64,000 bases of DNA from Lottia gigantea (taxonomy: Eukaryota > Mollusca > Gastropoda > Lottiidae): contig NW_008708358.1 of NCBI RefSeq assembly GCF_000327385.1, forward strand, positions 2,758,107 through 2,822,106, written 5' to 3'. The notes under the pieces were generated by a model. That model did not search any database. It was not told the origin of the DNA and was given only the letters and a program-made list of their open reading frames with translations. The position numbers were made by a program, and so were the translations under genes. This document shows positions 25,508 through 36,656 of the stretch, in pieces (position 1 is the stretch's first letter; every line of letters starts with the position of its first letter).

Positions 25508-25665
25508 AGATAAAATTCCCTCGACAATGGAAAATCGAAAAAGAGTAGGCTAATGCCACTGTCCTGGCAAAATTTCCCTCATTGCACTGCATGGCGTTGT
25601 CGATATTCATTAGCCCATTAGGTGCAGAAATGTAGAACGTAAAACTCCATTCATTTAATTTTGCA
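25508..25665 (+). mobile_element. SINE, 5'-truncated copy
   Basis: It begins within the central block (TTCCCTCGACAATGGAAAAT), continues through AGTAGGCTAATGCCACTGTC and CATTGCACTGCATGGCGTTG, and ends with AGAACGTAAAACTCCATTCA and a short tail. It covers the 3' half of the reference copy at 17272-17549. No clear target duplication. Confidence 0.8.
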
Positions 25666-26470
25666 CTGGTTAATGTAAACGTTATGAAATCCTTTTTTCT
25701 AGTTTCCCCAGTCTAATCATTGTCGAACTAAGCCTTCAGATGGTTGTTGCCAGCAAGTCTGTATCTAAAAGATTATCAAATTGAAAACGGTTGATATTGC
25801 AACAGTTATAAAACCCTAAAGACCACATAAAATGAAAGTTCTGTTAGTATATAAGCCTTTAATACAATAGCTGTTTATGTTGAATAATAACTCTATAAAG
25901 TTATTCCATTGCGTAAGTAAGAATTTTGCTGGCAAGTGTGTTTGTGTCAAGGGAATCATAACATTGTTTTCCTTCGTCAATTATTAATCTGTAAAGAGGA
26001 AATATTTTTGTGGTGGAAACGTTTTTTAAATTTTAAATCCCAGCATCTCCCCACAGATACATGTCAATATTTTTTACGTCGTAATCTGGGGTGTTTTGGC
26101 ATTACACTAAACCATAGCATCAAATCCTGATTCAATAAAGGAATAAAGTAAAAACATTTTGAAAAAAGAACAGTTTGTGAGAAAGTTATACCCATTATCT
26201 AAGTTCATAAAGCAATAATTCCTTCTGGCACAGAAATTATCAATTACATTTACAAATTACTAGAGATTGACGTCTAACGCAGTGCGAAACATCCCTCATG
26301 ATAAGGAAGACAGTTGTTCTTTGTTACTGCTATATAATGTTGTATATCCGACCGGGAAGTGTGATGTATTCGCCTGTGTAATTAGCATTATCTGACTTCC
26401 TACTTCTGTTCGTTGTTATGCTGCAGTTGTATTGCACAATATGCTTCCTCTTTGCATTTTTCAAAGACCA
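25666..26470. other. No gene recognised
   Basis: Unique sequence. The frame at 25936-26130 (+) is not recognisable. Confidence 0.4.
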
Positions 26471-26579
26471 GACCATGTATTCTCGAATTGATCTTAGCGC
26501 TAGGATGTCCTAGGTTCTTACCTTCTAACATTGATTCTAAGACATCCTAGCGCTAAGATCGTTTCGAGAATACGTGGCC
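26471..26579. mobile_element. Near-palindromic element (family B), copy 2
   Basis: Left arm GACCATGTATTCTCGAATTG and ATCTTAGCGCTAGGATGTCC pairs almost perfectly with GACATCCTAGCGCTAAGATC and GTTTCGAGAATACGTGGCC. The loop CTTCTAACATTGATTCTA is the same as in the copy at 21397. Agreement between copies in both arms and loop shows a mobile unit rather than chance. Confidence 0.8.
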
Positions 26580-27452
26580 AGCGTTTCTTTGTTTAATTCT
26601 TGTAGTTTACTTCGTCTTCAGAGAAGATTCCGACCTGTATCTTCATATTTTGACAACCTTGTTCACGGCAAACTAGTGCCTATCAGTATGTAACAATCTA
26701 ACTACTCGCCTTTGGGCGAGATATTATTTTATCTAATTTCAGATCAGAAAAATATCCAACAGCTCCAGATCGTTTATTTCATTTTCTTAATGAAGTATTT
26801 GTTCCAACCTTGACCTGTACATTTAGGGGAATCAAACTCTCACTTCCCCGAAAACCAATAAATATAGATTAAGGTAGAGCAGAGTTCTTGTTCAACTTAA
26901 TTTATTTCTCCTTTGACCCGATGAAATCGTAAAATCAGTTTTAACCAATCGTAACGCGATTCCATTTGCACCTTCGTTAATTTTAATAATAGAAATTGCA
27001 TTTGCTGAAAGAATACCTGGACCTATTATAATGTTAGATGACCCAGTAAATTATCATACGTCGTCTTGATATTGTCTTTGTAAGAGCAACAGCGATCCCA
27101 GTTGTGAAAAAAATGGTCGTAAATCAAGAAGTTAGTCATGGTACAATATTAAAAATAAACCACCATTAATAACCATATTTGATTAATAAGATCAACTTAT
27201 TATGACAGTTATAAATGATTACTTGTACCAGTCATCAGCTGACTTGAGGTTGACCAATCCTGATTTAGTTCAGACATTCCGAGACACCGAGTCATATTGG
27301 TACATTATTCAAAAATAAATATATCCTAACTTATTTGGTTATTTATATTTATTCGTTAATGCAATTATAAATCGGCTAATTATGGAAATGTTAATAAATC
27401 ACTTTCACAGAAATAGAAATGACTCGTATTTAGTTCGCATAAAAAACATCTA
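26580..27452. other. Mostly unique, with dispersed repeat family E copy 2 (about 26805-26865)
   Basis: TTTGTTCCAACCTTGACCTG, then TACATTTAGGGGAATCAAAC and CTTCCCCGAA, corresponds to 3878-3940. The remainder shows no gene. Confidence 0.45.
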
Positions 27453-27576
27453 AAGGTCCGGTTTATACTCCGCTGAACGATGGAGCGAAGCAAAGATAAA
27501 GAAGCTTACCAAAGCTAAGCGAATCTTTGCCTCTCGACACATCTCTTAGCTTAGCGGAGTATAAACTGTCCTTGAT
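27453..27576. repeat. Imperfect inverted repeat, about 120 bp
   Basis: GGTCCGGTTTATACTCCGCT on the left pairs with AGCGGAGTATAAACTGTCC on the right, followed inwards by GCTAAGC-type blocks. It resembles a small foldback element. It is the only copy in the window. Confidence 0.6.
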
Positions 27577-27895
27577 AAGTTGTGTACAGTCAATTTAGAT
27601 ATCATTGTCAGGCGAGGTTTTGCCGACACCGGGCAGACTCTCGGAAGCAGTGGTCGTGACATCACCTAGTTGCTTTACTAACGACAACTCAGCACACTGT
27701 CGACCGAACTATTCAACTGCCACAAAACACAGTATACGGCAAGCCTAACAGAAACCTAACGGTAAGCCTAAACAAACAGGAAGAAAGCTAATCCTCGCCT
27801 TATTACATTCTCTTTACTCTAATTGTCTATGAATATCAATGTTTTTAGAAAAACAAGTTTATGGTCATCTCAAATAGTCGTTTGTGTATCGATAG
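27577..27895. other. No feature recognised
   Basis: The patch 27600-27790 is less AT-rich than its surroundings, with no recognisable coding content. Confidence 0.35.
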
Positions 27896-28170
27896 CCATC
27901 TTCACTATGTCAAGCTATTCCAAACTTGTTTCATAGTTCATAAAATAGGGTTTGAATTGAATTGTATGCTAACAATACAGCCAATCAGAGGTCTAGACAG
28001 AAAGTCTGTGAACACAAAGCCATAATGTTTACAGCCTTTCTGTTGGGGGGCCTGATTGGTTGTTTACGGTGGCGTAAAATCCAATGAAATACTGCATTCG
28101 GCAAAGAATAGTATCTATTGCAGACAAGATATAAGACAAAGTTCCTAATAGCTTGACATTGTGAAGATGG
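27896..28170 (+). mobile_element. MITE family A, best-preserved ends
   Basis: CCATCTTCACTATGTCAAGC at the left and GCTTGACATTGTGAAGATGG at the right are terminal inverted repeats with one mismatch over 20 bp, extending further inwards. The 275-bp element has the internal motifs of the family (CAATCAGAGGTCTAGACAGA, CATAATGTTTACAGCCTTTC). No transposase remains and no target duplication is obvious, so I leave the superfamily open. Confidence 0.82.
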
Positions 28171-28560
28171 TCGTTAACAGATGAGCTTCGGTCAGTTATC
28201 AATAAAACATCCAACCATTCTGAATCACGAAACGAAAGCAGGTGTCGGTTGTTCAGTCAACCGATTTGATATTCATGGATCCAACGAAAACTATTTAGAT
28301 CTACATAACTAATGGAGATCAACTAACTGGGTTGTCCTTCAGGATGGTAGGGGTGATATTTAGGTGAATCCATCCTACAATAAATTAGAATTCTTAATTT
28401 AATATTAGAGGCGGTTATGGTGTTCGATGTTGTATATTGTACCGGACAATGTAAATCATGGTTTTCACATTAATTTCTAAACCAAATCAGTGGTTGATTG
28501 AAATGGTGTACATTTATAACACGATATTTTTTAATCTGTTTACAAGCCGGAATTTATTTT
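28171..28560. other. No feature recognised
   Basis: Unique AT-rich sequence. Confidence 0.4.
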
Positions 28561-29040
28561 AGAAAATATCCGATCAAAATGTTCGATAACAATTCAAAAT
28601 GCACTGACGTGTAATGTATGGTAGAAGTGCAACGAAGGAATCCAATCTAAATTGTAAACATTATAGCTAGAATATTTATAGGAAATTTTAAAACCACCTC
28701 AAAGCAATTAAAATAGCACTAATATATATTGCAGAGAGGTAGTGACTTGCGATATCCAATCAAAATTGTAGACATTGTAGATGGAACATAATCATATAGG
28801 AAATTTCAAATTCCTTTCAAAGCCTTATAATGGTCGAAAGCAATTTAAAAAGCATTTATATGATTTGTAACGTGGAAGTGTCATAGCGAAATCCATTCTT
28901 AGTTGATGACATGGTGGAAATTATTATAGGAAATTTCAAATTCAAAGTATTGGCGTAAATAATGTTCGAAAACAATTAAAAATGCACTGATATGATTTGT
29001 AACATGGAAGTGCATGGCGAAATCCAATTTAAATGTCAAA
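28561..29040. repeat. Degenerate tandem block, 114-136-bp unit, about four copies
   Basis: GAAATCCAATYTAAAT-like sites at about 28640, 28754, 28890 and 29021 each follow GTGGAAGTG and AATGCACTGATATGATTTGT-like stretches. ATAGGAAATTTYAAA recurs after three of them. The units are considerably diverged. Confidence 0.65.
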
Positions 29041-29397
29041 CCACGTTTGTTGAGATAGTAAATTAGATAACATGATTTCCAGTGATCTGTTCTGTTGCCG
29101 GATATGTTAACAGGTTGAGTTATAATAAATAATATCCTGTGACAAGAACATATTTATTGATCACCAATAATCGATTACAGTATTGATTAACGTTTAATAC
29201 CATTCACTGATCAGAGAGAATGGTGAGCAGGTTAGCGTTATAAATCTGATTAAATTTCAAATATCACTGCATCTAATATCATTAAGTGTAGAGGAAGAGG
29301 TTAATGCCGATTTGAGGGGAGAAGTCTGCGCAGGGCACCTTACTCCCCTGATACCAAGAAACCAATTGAGCTATTCGTCTATTCTTAGTAAAAAACA
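29041..29397. other. No feature recognised
   Basis: Unique sequence. Confidence 0.4.
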
Positions 29398-29556
29398 ATG
29401 AAAAGGTTTAGAATTCACAGAAGGAAAAGCAAGGGCTACAGCTTCAATCTACCGCCATTTGAGGCGCTAAAAGCATTGGCGACTTCCAATAAAACTCAAG
29501 GAAAGATACGGCGAGGGGCAGCTGTTGATTCACCCGGCAAATTTCCACGACCCTGA
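29398..29556 (+). other. Small open frame with coding-like composition
   Basis: A 52-codon ATG-started frame encodes a basic peptide beginning MKRFRIHRRKSKGYSF and ending SPGKFPRP. It lies in a patch that is less AT-rich than its surroundings. I recognise no family. It could be an exon, a short gene or chance, and no splice signal in the right phase precedes it. Reported for completeness. Confidence 0.15.
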
Positions 29557-30384
29557 GACCAAGGAGTAGATACGGGCTTGTGATACAATGTATACATGTG
29601 GTCAAGTAGAGAATCGGATCATTCCTTCCCAATAAAAGAAACATCGACCATCTAAATTCAGTCGATTATGAGAAAGCACTTATAGTATCGAGGTAGTAAT
29701 GTCATTGCCCTCTATTATGACCCAGCTAGACCCGTTTAATTATACATTTTCTTTCTTTACGGAGCATTTGGTGGCAAATCAATGACCGCTGATATAAAAG
29801 AAAGAAACAACTGTATTTTAGAAAGATAACAACTTGGGTTCACAAAGGATCCTTCCTACCATCTTGTCCTTGGCCAAAACTCTTAGCATTGATCTTTTAC
29901 AGATTACCAGTACTTATTTAAACAAACAGTCGCAATTTGTTCATATGTTTCTAAATCTAAACGGCAACTACTATAGTAGTGATATACTTTATCATTTACT
30001 TTGACATTTTATTCGGAAGTTACATTTTTAGATTTCAGAAGAAGAAATAGTCCGAGCTTTTTTTCACCAAAATATTAACGAATTGCTTGCTACCTTTGTG
30101 GTGCTAGTACAGTTTCCATAAACCCTAGTTCTAGAAATAAAATGTCGCTGTGCATATGTCTTTTCAATATTTTGAATAAAACGCTTAAAAGTTTATCTGT
30201 CGTCGAAACTGAGAGAACCGGCACCGAAATTAATCCAGAAAAATGTGTTGTATTTCGTCAACAAAATGATGAAAACCAGAGTTTAATCGAGACTAGTGAT
30301 ATTGGTTAAAACATCAAAGTTCAGAATCTGAGATCTTCCAGTTGGTCTACAAATCACAGAACTGCTTTATTAAGTCTTGATTGG
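29557..30384. other. No gene recognised
   Basis: The reverse frame at 29444-29644 overlaps the small frame above and is likely a shadow. Otherwise unique. Confidence 0.4.
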
Positions 30385-30567
30385 TATAGATTGATCATTA
30401 ATCAATATATAATTTGATGTAAATTGTTGAAACGTTGTACCATTTGTTCATTATCAATATATATTTAATGATGTAAACTGTAGAAGCGCTATGTACATGT
30501 AAAATTTTATTTTATAAATCTCATTTATCAATATAATTGCAATGTAAATTGTTGAAACTTTGCGTTC
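30385..30567 (+). repeat. Dispersed motif family D, three tandem units
   Basis: ATGTAAATTGTTGAAACGTT (about 30417), GATGTAAACTGTAGAAGCGC (about 30471) and AATGTAAATTGTTGAAACTT (30541) are spaced 54-70 bp apart, each preceded by ATCAATATAT-like sequence. The same motif recurs at 44757-44810 and 55310-55650. Confidence 0.6.
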
Positions 30568-30711
30568 ACTAATCAGTCACAAATTAGAACATATTGCGTG
30601 TTAAAATCAGTCGTGCCAAAACTGTATCTAACACTTATGATGGTCAGGCATAACTATTGAGAAACATTCAAGGGATCTGGTTGTCTAAAGACTGCGGCTG
30701 TCCCTTTTGCC

Positions 30712-30732
30712 TCCCTTTGGCTCCGCCACTGC
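30712..30732 (+). mobile_element. hAT-type MITE, right terminus only
   Basis: CTTTGGCTCCGCCACTG matches the right end of the element at 13039-13191. The body is absent or unrecognisable. Confidence 0.45.
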
Positions 30733-33239
30733 GTCACTTCCATGGCGTTTGTAACATTCTCACTTGCTGGTATCTTGAATGTTATGACGTTCATGGTACC
30801 AACTATCCGCGGTGATCCTAAAAGAGGACAAATCAAATATTTAGACGGATACATCCCTTTAATTTAATATCTATTCTCTCAAGATGGGAAGTGATGCCTC
30901 AATATCATCCAAAGAAACTTGTTGCACCAGTAAGAGTAAATACTTGTAACGTGACGTCTCAGATAGTCAAGAACCAGCAAACATGACTACATTGATCTCT
31001 AAGAGTACTCTAAACGACAGATCTGTCCATTTTTTACCGAAACTTTCCCAAAGATATTGTAGCATTAAGAGCAAACACCATAGCGATCGACAGCATTAGC
31101 CCACTCTATTTCTTGCACAACCGGAACAGAACTTACTTATTTCCCAAGAGACAGAGTTCAGAAACCATTGCAATAAAAATCTTGGGTGTCTACAGAACGA
31201 GATGACCTGTCAACACCTAACTACTTCCTAGAACTTGCCAACAGATATTGCGTGTTGAAGTCATTTAGATGATGGGTCCAAGATCATTATAGACGTCATC
31301 AACTTTTCATTCGACCACTCATTAATTCCTTACTATTTCTAATATTTTGGTCATTTTCATTACTCTACTGTCTTCAGGGCAATCAAAACATTTCATAAAC
31401 TAAAATTTTTCTTTCACTTATTTCAATTAATGGCACTTAACCTTTTTCTTTATAATTTACTCAAAATTCTCCTGGGGCAAGTTTGATATATACCATCGTT
31501 ATATTTGCAGGAATATAACCATGACGACATCAAAGAAACCAAGTAAATGATTGATTCTTGGAAACGACAACCAATTCAATTTCAATGTCCAAGAAGTTCA
31601 ATGACACCCCAACTGATGCCAATCTTCAAATTTCGTTTTTTGTTTTGAATTCTGCGTATGATTCCACTTATCACCCATGATCCGACGATATTGTATGGCG
31701 TCTCCTGTTATAGACCATTAAATACTACTTAACCAATCAAATGCCTTGTTCTTTAAAGATTTTTTCATTATGTGAGAGCATTCTGCTAGAATATTCATTG
31801 TTAAACATTAACTGGTATCATCTATCCATTTTTAGCAGTGCCTTTGAGTTAGCATAACTTATCCCAATTTACTGTTGATGCTACTTGGCCCAAATTCCTC
31901 AGAACACGATTTAAAAAAGAATCTTGTCAGATCATGAATGGGAAGTGAAGATGAAGTAATTGAATGATGCCTTTCAATGACTTGAGACTATTAGATTAAA
32001 GTTAAAAACAGTAACTTTGAAAGTACAGTTCCCGTTGTTTTCTATTGTTTCTGATTAATATTCACCACACTGTTATTGTCTGTTGAATTTTACTTCCTTC
32101 TCTCTTGTATCCAGACTATCACAAATTAATTGATCTTGAGTTGAATTCTATTGGCCTTGTAAGACATAATAGACACAATGTATATGTAAGCTACACCATT
32201 TAAAGGGACAGATTCGCCACTGTCGGGGGTTAATTTCACTGTCTATTTCTTTATATGGCTTTTTAGTATGGCAGTGTCTCAAGAAATGACAAGTCGTCAT
32301 TTTAACATTCAAATAATAATTATGGATACACATGGTTTTGAATGTACACTTCTACTGATTGGCTCAAAAAAATAAAAGTAAAGCATAAATGGTCAAACGA
32401 ATGGTGAACCGGTCAATTTAAATGCCATTGACCCTGTAAGTTGCTATGTTAATGCTTGGGTCAGATCCTTCTTCGCACAAATATAAAGTTCCTCTCTTCT
32501 CAACTCATTTCCATATAATTATATATACACTTTGTGGGGGATCAATAACTGGTATAAGTTTAGTGCAACGTTTTGACATGTTTCTCAAGTCGTTCTCAGC
32601 CAAGTACTTTTATTTTACTTTTATCACGTTTTCGTTTTTTGTCAACTTTCAATGAAATAAAACGTTTACTGACGACGAGTAATTCATGTATGAGCAATAA
32701 GGGAAGGTTGTTACTGATAGGACGGCAACATTAGCCTACGTTAAACGTATAATCATTTCGCATCGGGATAACACTTTCCACTGTAAAGACATTATGTGAA
32801 ATAATTTGTCAAACTGTCGGAATATTTGTGGTCGGAACTCATGACCGGAAGTACATCACCGGAAATGCGTGTCCGGAAAGGTCAAATTAATCAATGTCTA
32901 GCGATCCTTCTATAGTTTAATACGTCTGACGCAATCCGTACGTCTTCTCGTGCGTAGAAGCCAGCGTAATTGACGTATATCGTGAAATTTGTTTTACTAT
33001 CTGCATAAATATGTCGTTTGATAAATGATGTATTTACGAGTTTACTATTAAACTATTTCAGTTATTTCGTTTTGACATATTCAATAAATATTTCCTAGTT
33101 TTATTTACTATAATTGTAGACTAATATGCGACTCATTATTGTTTTGTTTTGAAGTTCCTAAAATAAATATGTCTTTTTGAAACATCTATTGAAGAACGTT
33201 GTCTGGGTATTTTGGATAATAACAATAATATTTTTTGTA
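30733..33239. other. Long stretch without recognised features
   Basis: No frame over 80 codons and no repeat shared with the rest of the window. CCGGAAGTACATCACCGGAA near 32855 is a local oddity (two ETS-like CCGGAA sites). Confidence 0.45.
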
Positions 33240-33278
33240 GTGAAATGAATGGAGTTTTACGTCCTACTTTTCTGTACC
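33240..33278 (-). mobile_element. SINE tail fragment, cut by the adjoining MITE
   Basis: GTGAAATGAATGGAGTTTTA and CGTCCTACTTTTCTGTACC are the reverse complement of the SINE 3' end. The match stops where the target duplication of the element at 33279-33518 begins. Confidence 0.75.
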
Positions 33279-33518
33279 ATTTAAATCGTAGGTTTTCAAC
33301 CACAGGGACATGTCCCAAGGTGGAGACATTTGAACTCGTGACATGCTGTGAAAAATAAAAACTTTCCAACTACAATATATATAACATCTCATATGATGAC
33401 TACACTAAACACAATCATATCCAATCATAGATACAGTTTCGGTATTTGGGGACATCATATCCATGCTGATTCTATTTGGGGACACATACAAAATAGATTG
33501 AAAACCTCTGATTTAAAT
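33279..33518. mobile_element. hAT-type MITE with perfect 8-bp target duplication
   Basis: ATTTAAAT at 33279-33286 and 33511-33518 flanks a 224-bp element starting CGTAGGTTTTCAACCA and ending GATTGAAAACCTCTG, whose inverse is CAGAGGTTTTCAATC. An 8-bp duplication with CAGNGGTTNTCAA-like termini is characteristic of hAT elements. GGGACATGTCCC near the left end and GGGGACACAT near the right extend the inverted relationship. The open frames crossing it are not genes. Confidence 0.82.
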
Positions 33519-33894
33519 TTAAGGGGAGTATTTGTTTATAAATCAATAATTGATTACATGAACAGTAGCTTAACTTGATGAGTGGTGGCCCGTGGACATT
33601 ACTGGGTTGGGGCCCCTCCCCAAGGATTTTTTATCACATGCTCTCGGGGCCTTATGGTAGTTGAGCCACTATGGATGAAGAATAAATAAATAAATGAACG
33701 AATAAGGTTACTCTTTAATCAAAAGGTATCGTAACTGAGCATCAATGTAGTTTTTTGTGTACAGAAAGGTAGATAGATTATAGACATTACCAATATCATT
33801 GGATCCTTTAGTGGATTTGTTGAACATTACTGGCTGATTACCAATGAACACTATCTGTGATTCAATGTGATTTAACTTGTATCATGTTTGATAT
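33519..33894. other. No feature recognised
   Basis: Unique sequence with a short AATAAATAAATGAA run near 33680. Confidence 0.4.
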
Positions 33895-34015
33895 AGGTAA
33901 AACAATCCCTTATATTAAAGAGATTGTAAAAAGGTTTTCTAAATTTTTAATGTATGAGGGGTAAACTGATAGCATCAATTTTCACCATTCCATATCCATT
34001 TCCAATCATTCGTCT
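33895..34015 (-). repeat. Dispersed repeat family C, reverse copy
   Basis: The reverse complement reads GGAAATGGATATGGAATGGT, GAAAATTGATGCTATCAGTT and TTTTACAATCTCTTTAATAT, parallel to 3160-3345 and 41975-42035. Confidence 0.6.
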
Positions 34016-36544
34016 GTGCTTCCTGCAATTCCACTAAAGCTAAGTGTGTGTAAGAGCCTTATGTGATAAAGCGTATGTGACAGTCATCAAACAAGTAGTT
34101 TTAATTTTACTTACCCCTTTACAGCTTGGTCAACTGGTATAATGAGCAAATATGACAAATTCAAGGTCAATAACAAGGTGTAAGGTTTCCAAAGTGGCCG
34201 TTTTAAATAAATAAGCACATACAATGCGATTGAAACATTTTTTTCTTCATTATAATTCATATTGAAATTGAAATAGACTAATTTGAATTGCCAATATCCA
34301 CTGCCGAAGTCAGATTTAGTGATAGTAACATTATATATATACAGTTTTCGAAGGAATATTTATTACTGTAGAGAATATTTCTCAGTTGGATAAGTCTGTG
34401 AAACGCATTAGGGATCAGCACAAAATCTACCATCGCCATTCGCTTTACATATTCAAAGCACAGGACTACTCCAGGGAATTTGAATACAATTTTCTTTGCC
34501 ATATTTACACTGAATGAACCATGTCTGATTTTTGTTTCTATTTATCAAAGTACGTAGTAATTCATTTTTAGATGATTCTACATCGATAGAAATCGGAATA
34601 TACACAAAATACAGATTCAAATAAGGGGTAATGAAAGGAAATAATAGCGTCGAACCAGTTTGTTATTTTTCTTACGACTAAATCATTCTTTGTAAGAAAA
34701 AAAATAAAGATTTGGTATTGATTTTGTGAAAAGATAAATATCTATGATAAAAAATGAAGTGATGCAATCTTTGATAGATTACATTTGATTGATATAATAT
34801 CAACAGTTAAAAATAAAAACATCATATAAATTTGTTTAGTGATTATATCTGTAAATAATTCAAAGTAATTTTAATGAAATGTTCAGGAAATTTCGAATTT
34901 ATGTTATCAAACTTTACAACTGTATAATGAATTAAAAGTTGATGAATGAATTTTGATGAAGAAATTATTTTAGATTAAGGCAATTTAGAATTAATGTATC
35001 TATATAAGAAAATTTCAGTTTATTTCGAACTGATGTTTTTAAACTTCACAAGTGTATAAATGACTCTTAAAAAAATATTTAAGATTTAAACACAATTTGA
35101 GTTTACGTAACCAAACATTATAAACCTTAAAGGCAATATAAGGTGTAGGTGTATAAACAGTTAATCTGTATAATAAATGAAGAGTTAATGTGAATCTGAC
35201 TGACTATAGAAGAAGAAATATAAAGCTATAGACAGTTATGATTTAGTAGGGAATATTAGGTATGAATAGATAGTAATTGAATCAAACTGACTGATAGACG
35301 TCTATATACACTACTCCCAAATTCTTAATCAATATATTTAAAGGGGATTCACCGTTCAACATCTTATGTTATTAGGATACACACAAGACACCTTTTAATG
35401 CTTATATAGATAAAACTAGAATATACCACTAAGACTAAGTACAGCAGAACTCTTTTCGCTACACTTTCGAAAGACGTTTATATAGGCTAAATATAAACTT
35501 TTTTTTATAGGAGGTACACTGTCCTATAACCACCAACGTGTGAATTGTAAGGACTGTACGATAAACCTACTTTTAAGTGTCACTAGCCTTATACAATACT
35601 CTACAACTTATGAGTCGACAGGTCGATATGGCTCCTAATGCTTATTAAATATATTCATCTCATATTCAAAATATAACTGAAAAATATATTTATACATTAG
35701 GCATTTGCATTGAAAACTACCAATATTCATGTAAAAGTGACCTTTAGAAATATTTATTTATGTCTAGCAGGGCAAAGAACCCAACAATATAGTTAGACCC
35801 GCTATAAGAATTTAGCTTTATATTCCATCTGATTAATCCTCATCGGAAAATTAACGCTAATGGAGTGTGGTCGATTTCCTTTAAAATCTTCTGAAAATCG
35901 AGTAATTTCAACTTAGAAAATCTGACCATTTTATCTCATTACATTACTTATATTGCCAAGGTCAAGAGGTAGGTTAACCTGATTTTGACAGCATAATCAT
36001 GTGAAATTACTCAGAAAACTCTTTACTACTCGAAAATGATTTAATGAAAACTTGAATTTGGTTTTTAAAAAAATCTTTCAATTCGGACCGTTCATTTTGG
36101 AGTTGTAATGATAGATTTGCTTGTTAGTGTCTTTGTCAGGTTTTTATTCAAGGTCTAGACGTTTAAACAACTTATTTTTTTTTAAATATTCTTGGTGAAA
36201 GAAGTTTTATCAACGTTTTCTGTGAAAGTCTGATTCTTCGAAGCCAGCTAACTGTCAAACTATGAGTCGCTTTCTGGTGATACTTGAAACAAGGTTGCGG
36301 ATAATATGAATAGTTGAACATCGGACTAATTTTAACACATTTACACACAAGGGAAGTTCGTGAAACATGGAATACTCTAATAGAAAACCCAAATTTCGCT
36401 TCACAATATTAAATACCTACAAGCAGTAAAATCATTGAACACTGGGAGAACATTTACTCTCTATAAAACTGGTACAAACTTTCCCTTTAAAATTTCACAC
36501 TCTATATAGCTTACACACTTCCATTTAAACAGTTTCAAATAAAG
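34016..36544. other. Very AT-rich stretch without recognised features
   Basis: There is a long run of high-AT sequence, densest at about 34500-35300. TTTAATGAA-type and ATTTAGATTAAGG-type similarities between 34860 and 35110 hint at old duplications but are too weak to delimit. Confidence 0.4.
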
Positions 36545-36656
36545 TACACAAGACATATGGATATACTTCTCGGATTATTACATACCACGTTTCGAAACAC
36601 ATACAGGTAACGTTACCAAGTAAAAATGAAGAAGTAGTATATCCATACCTTGTGTT
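36545..36656. repeat. Imperfect inverted repeat, about 110 bp
   Basis: TACACAAGACATATGGATAT followed by ACTTCT pairs with GAAGTAGTATATCCATACCT and TGTGT. It has the stem-loop layout expected of a small foldback element. GGTAACGTTACC in the loop side (about 36606-36617) is itself a perfect 12-bp palindrome. Confidence 0.6.
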
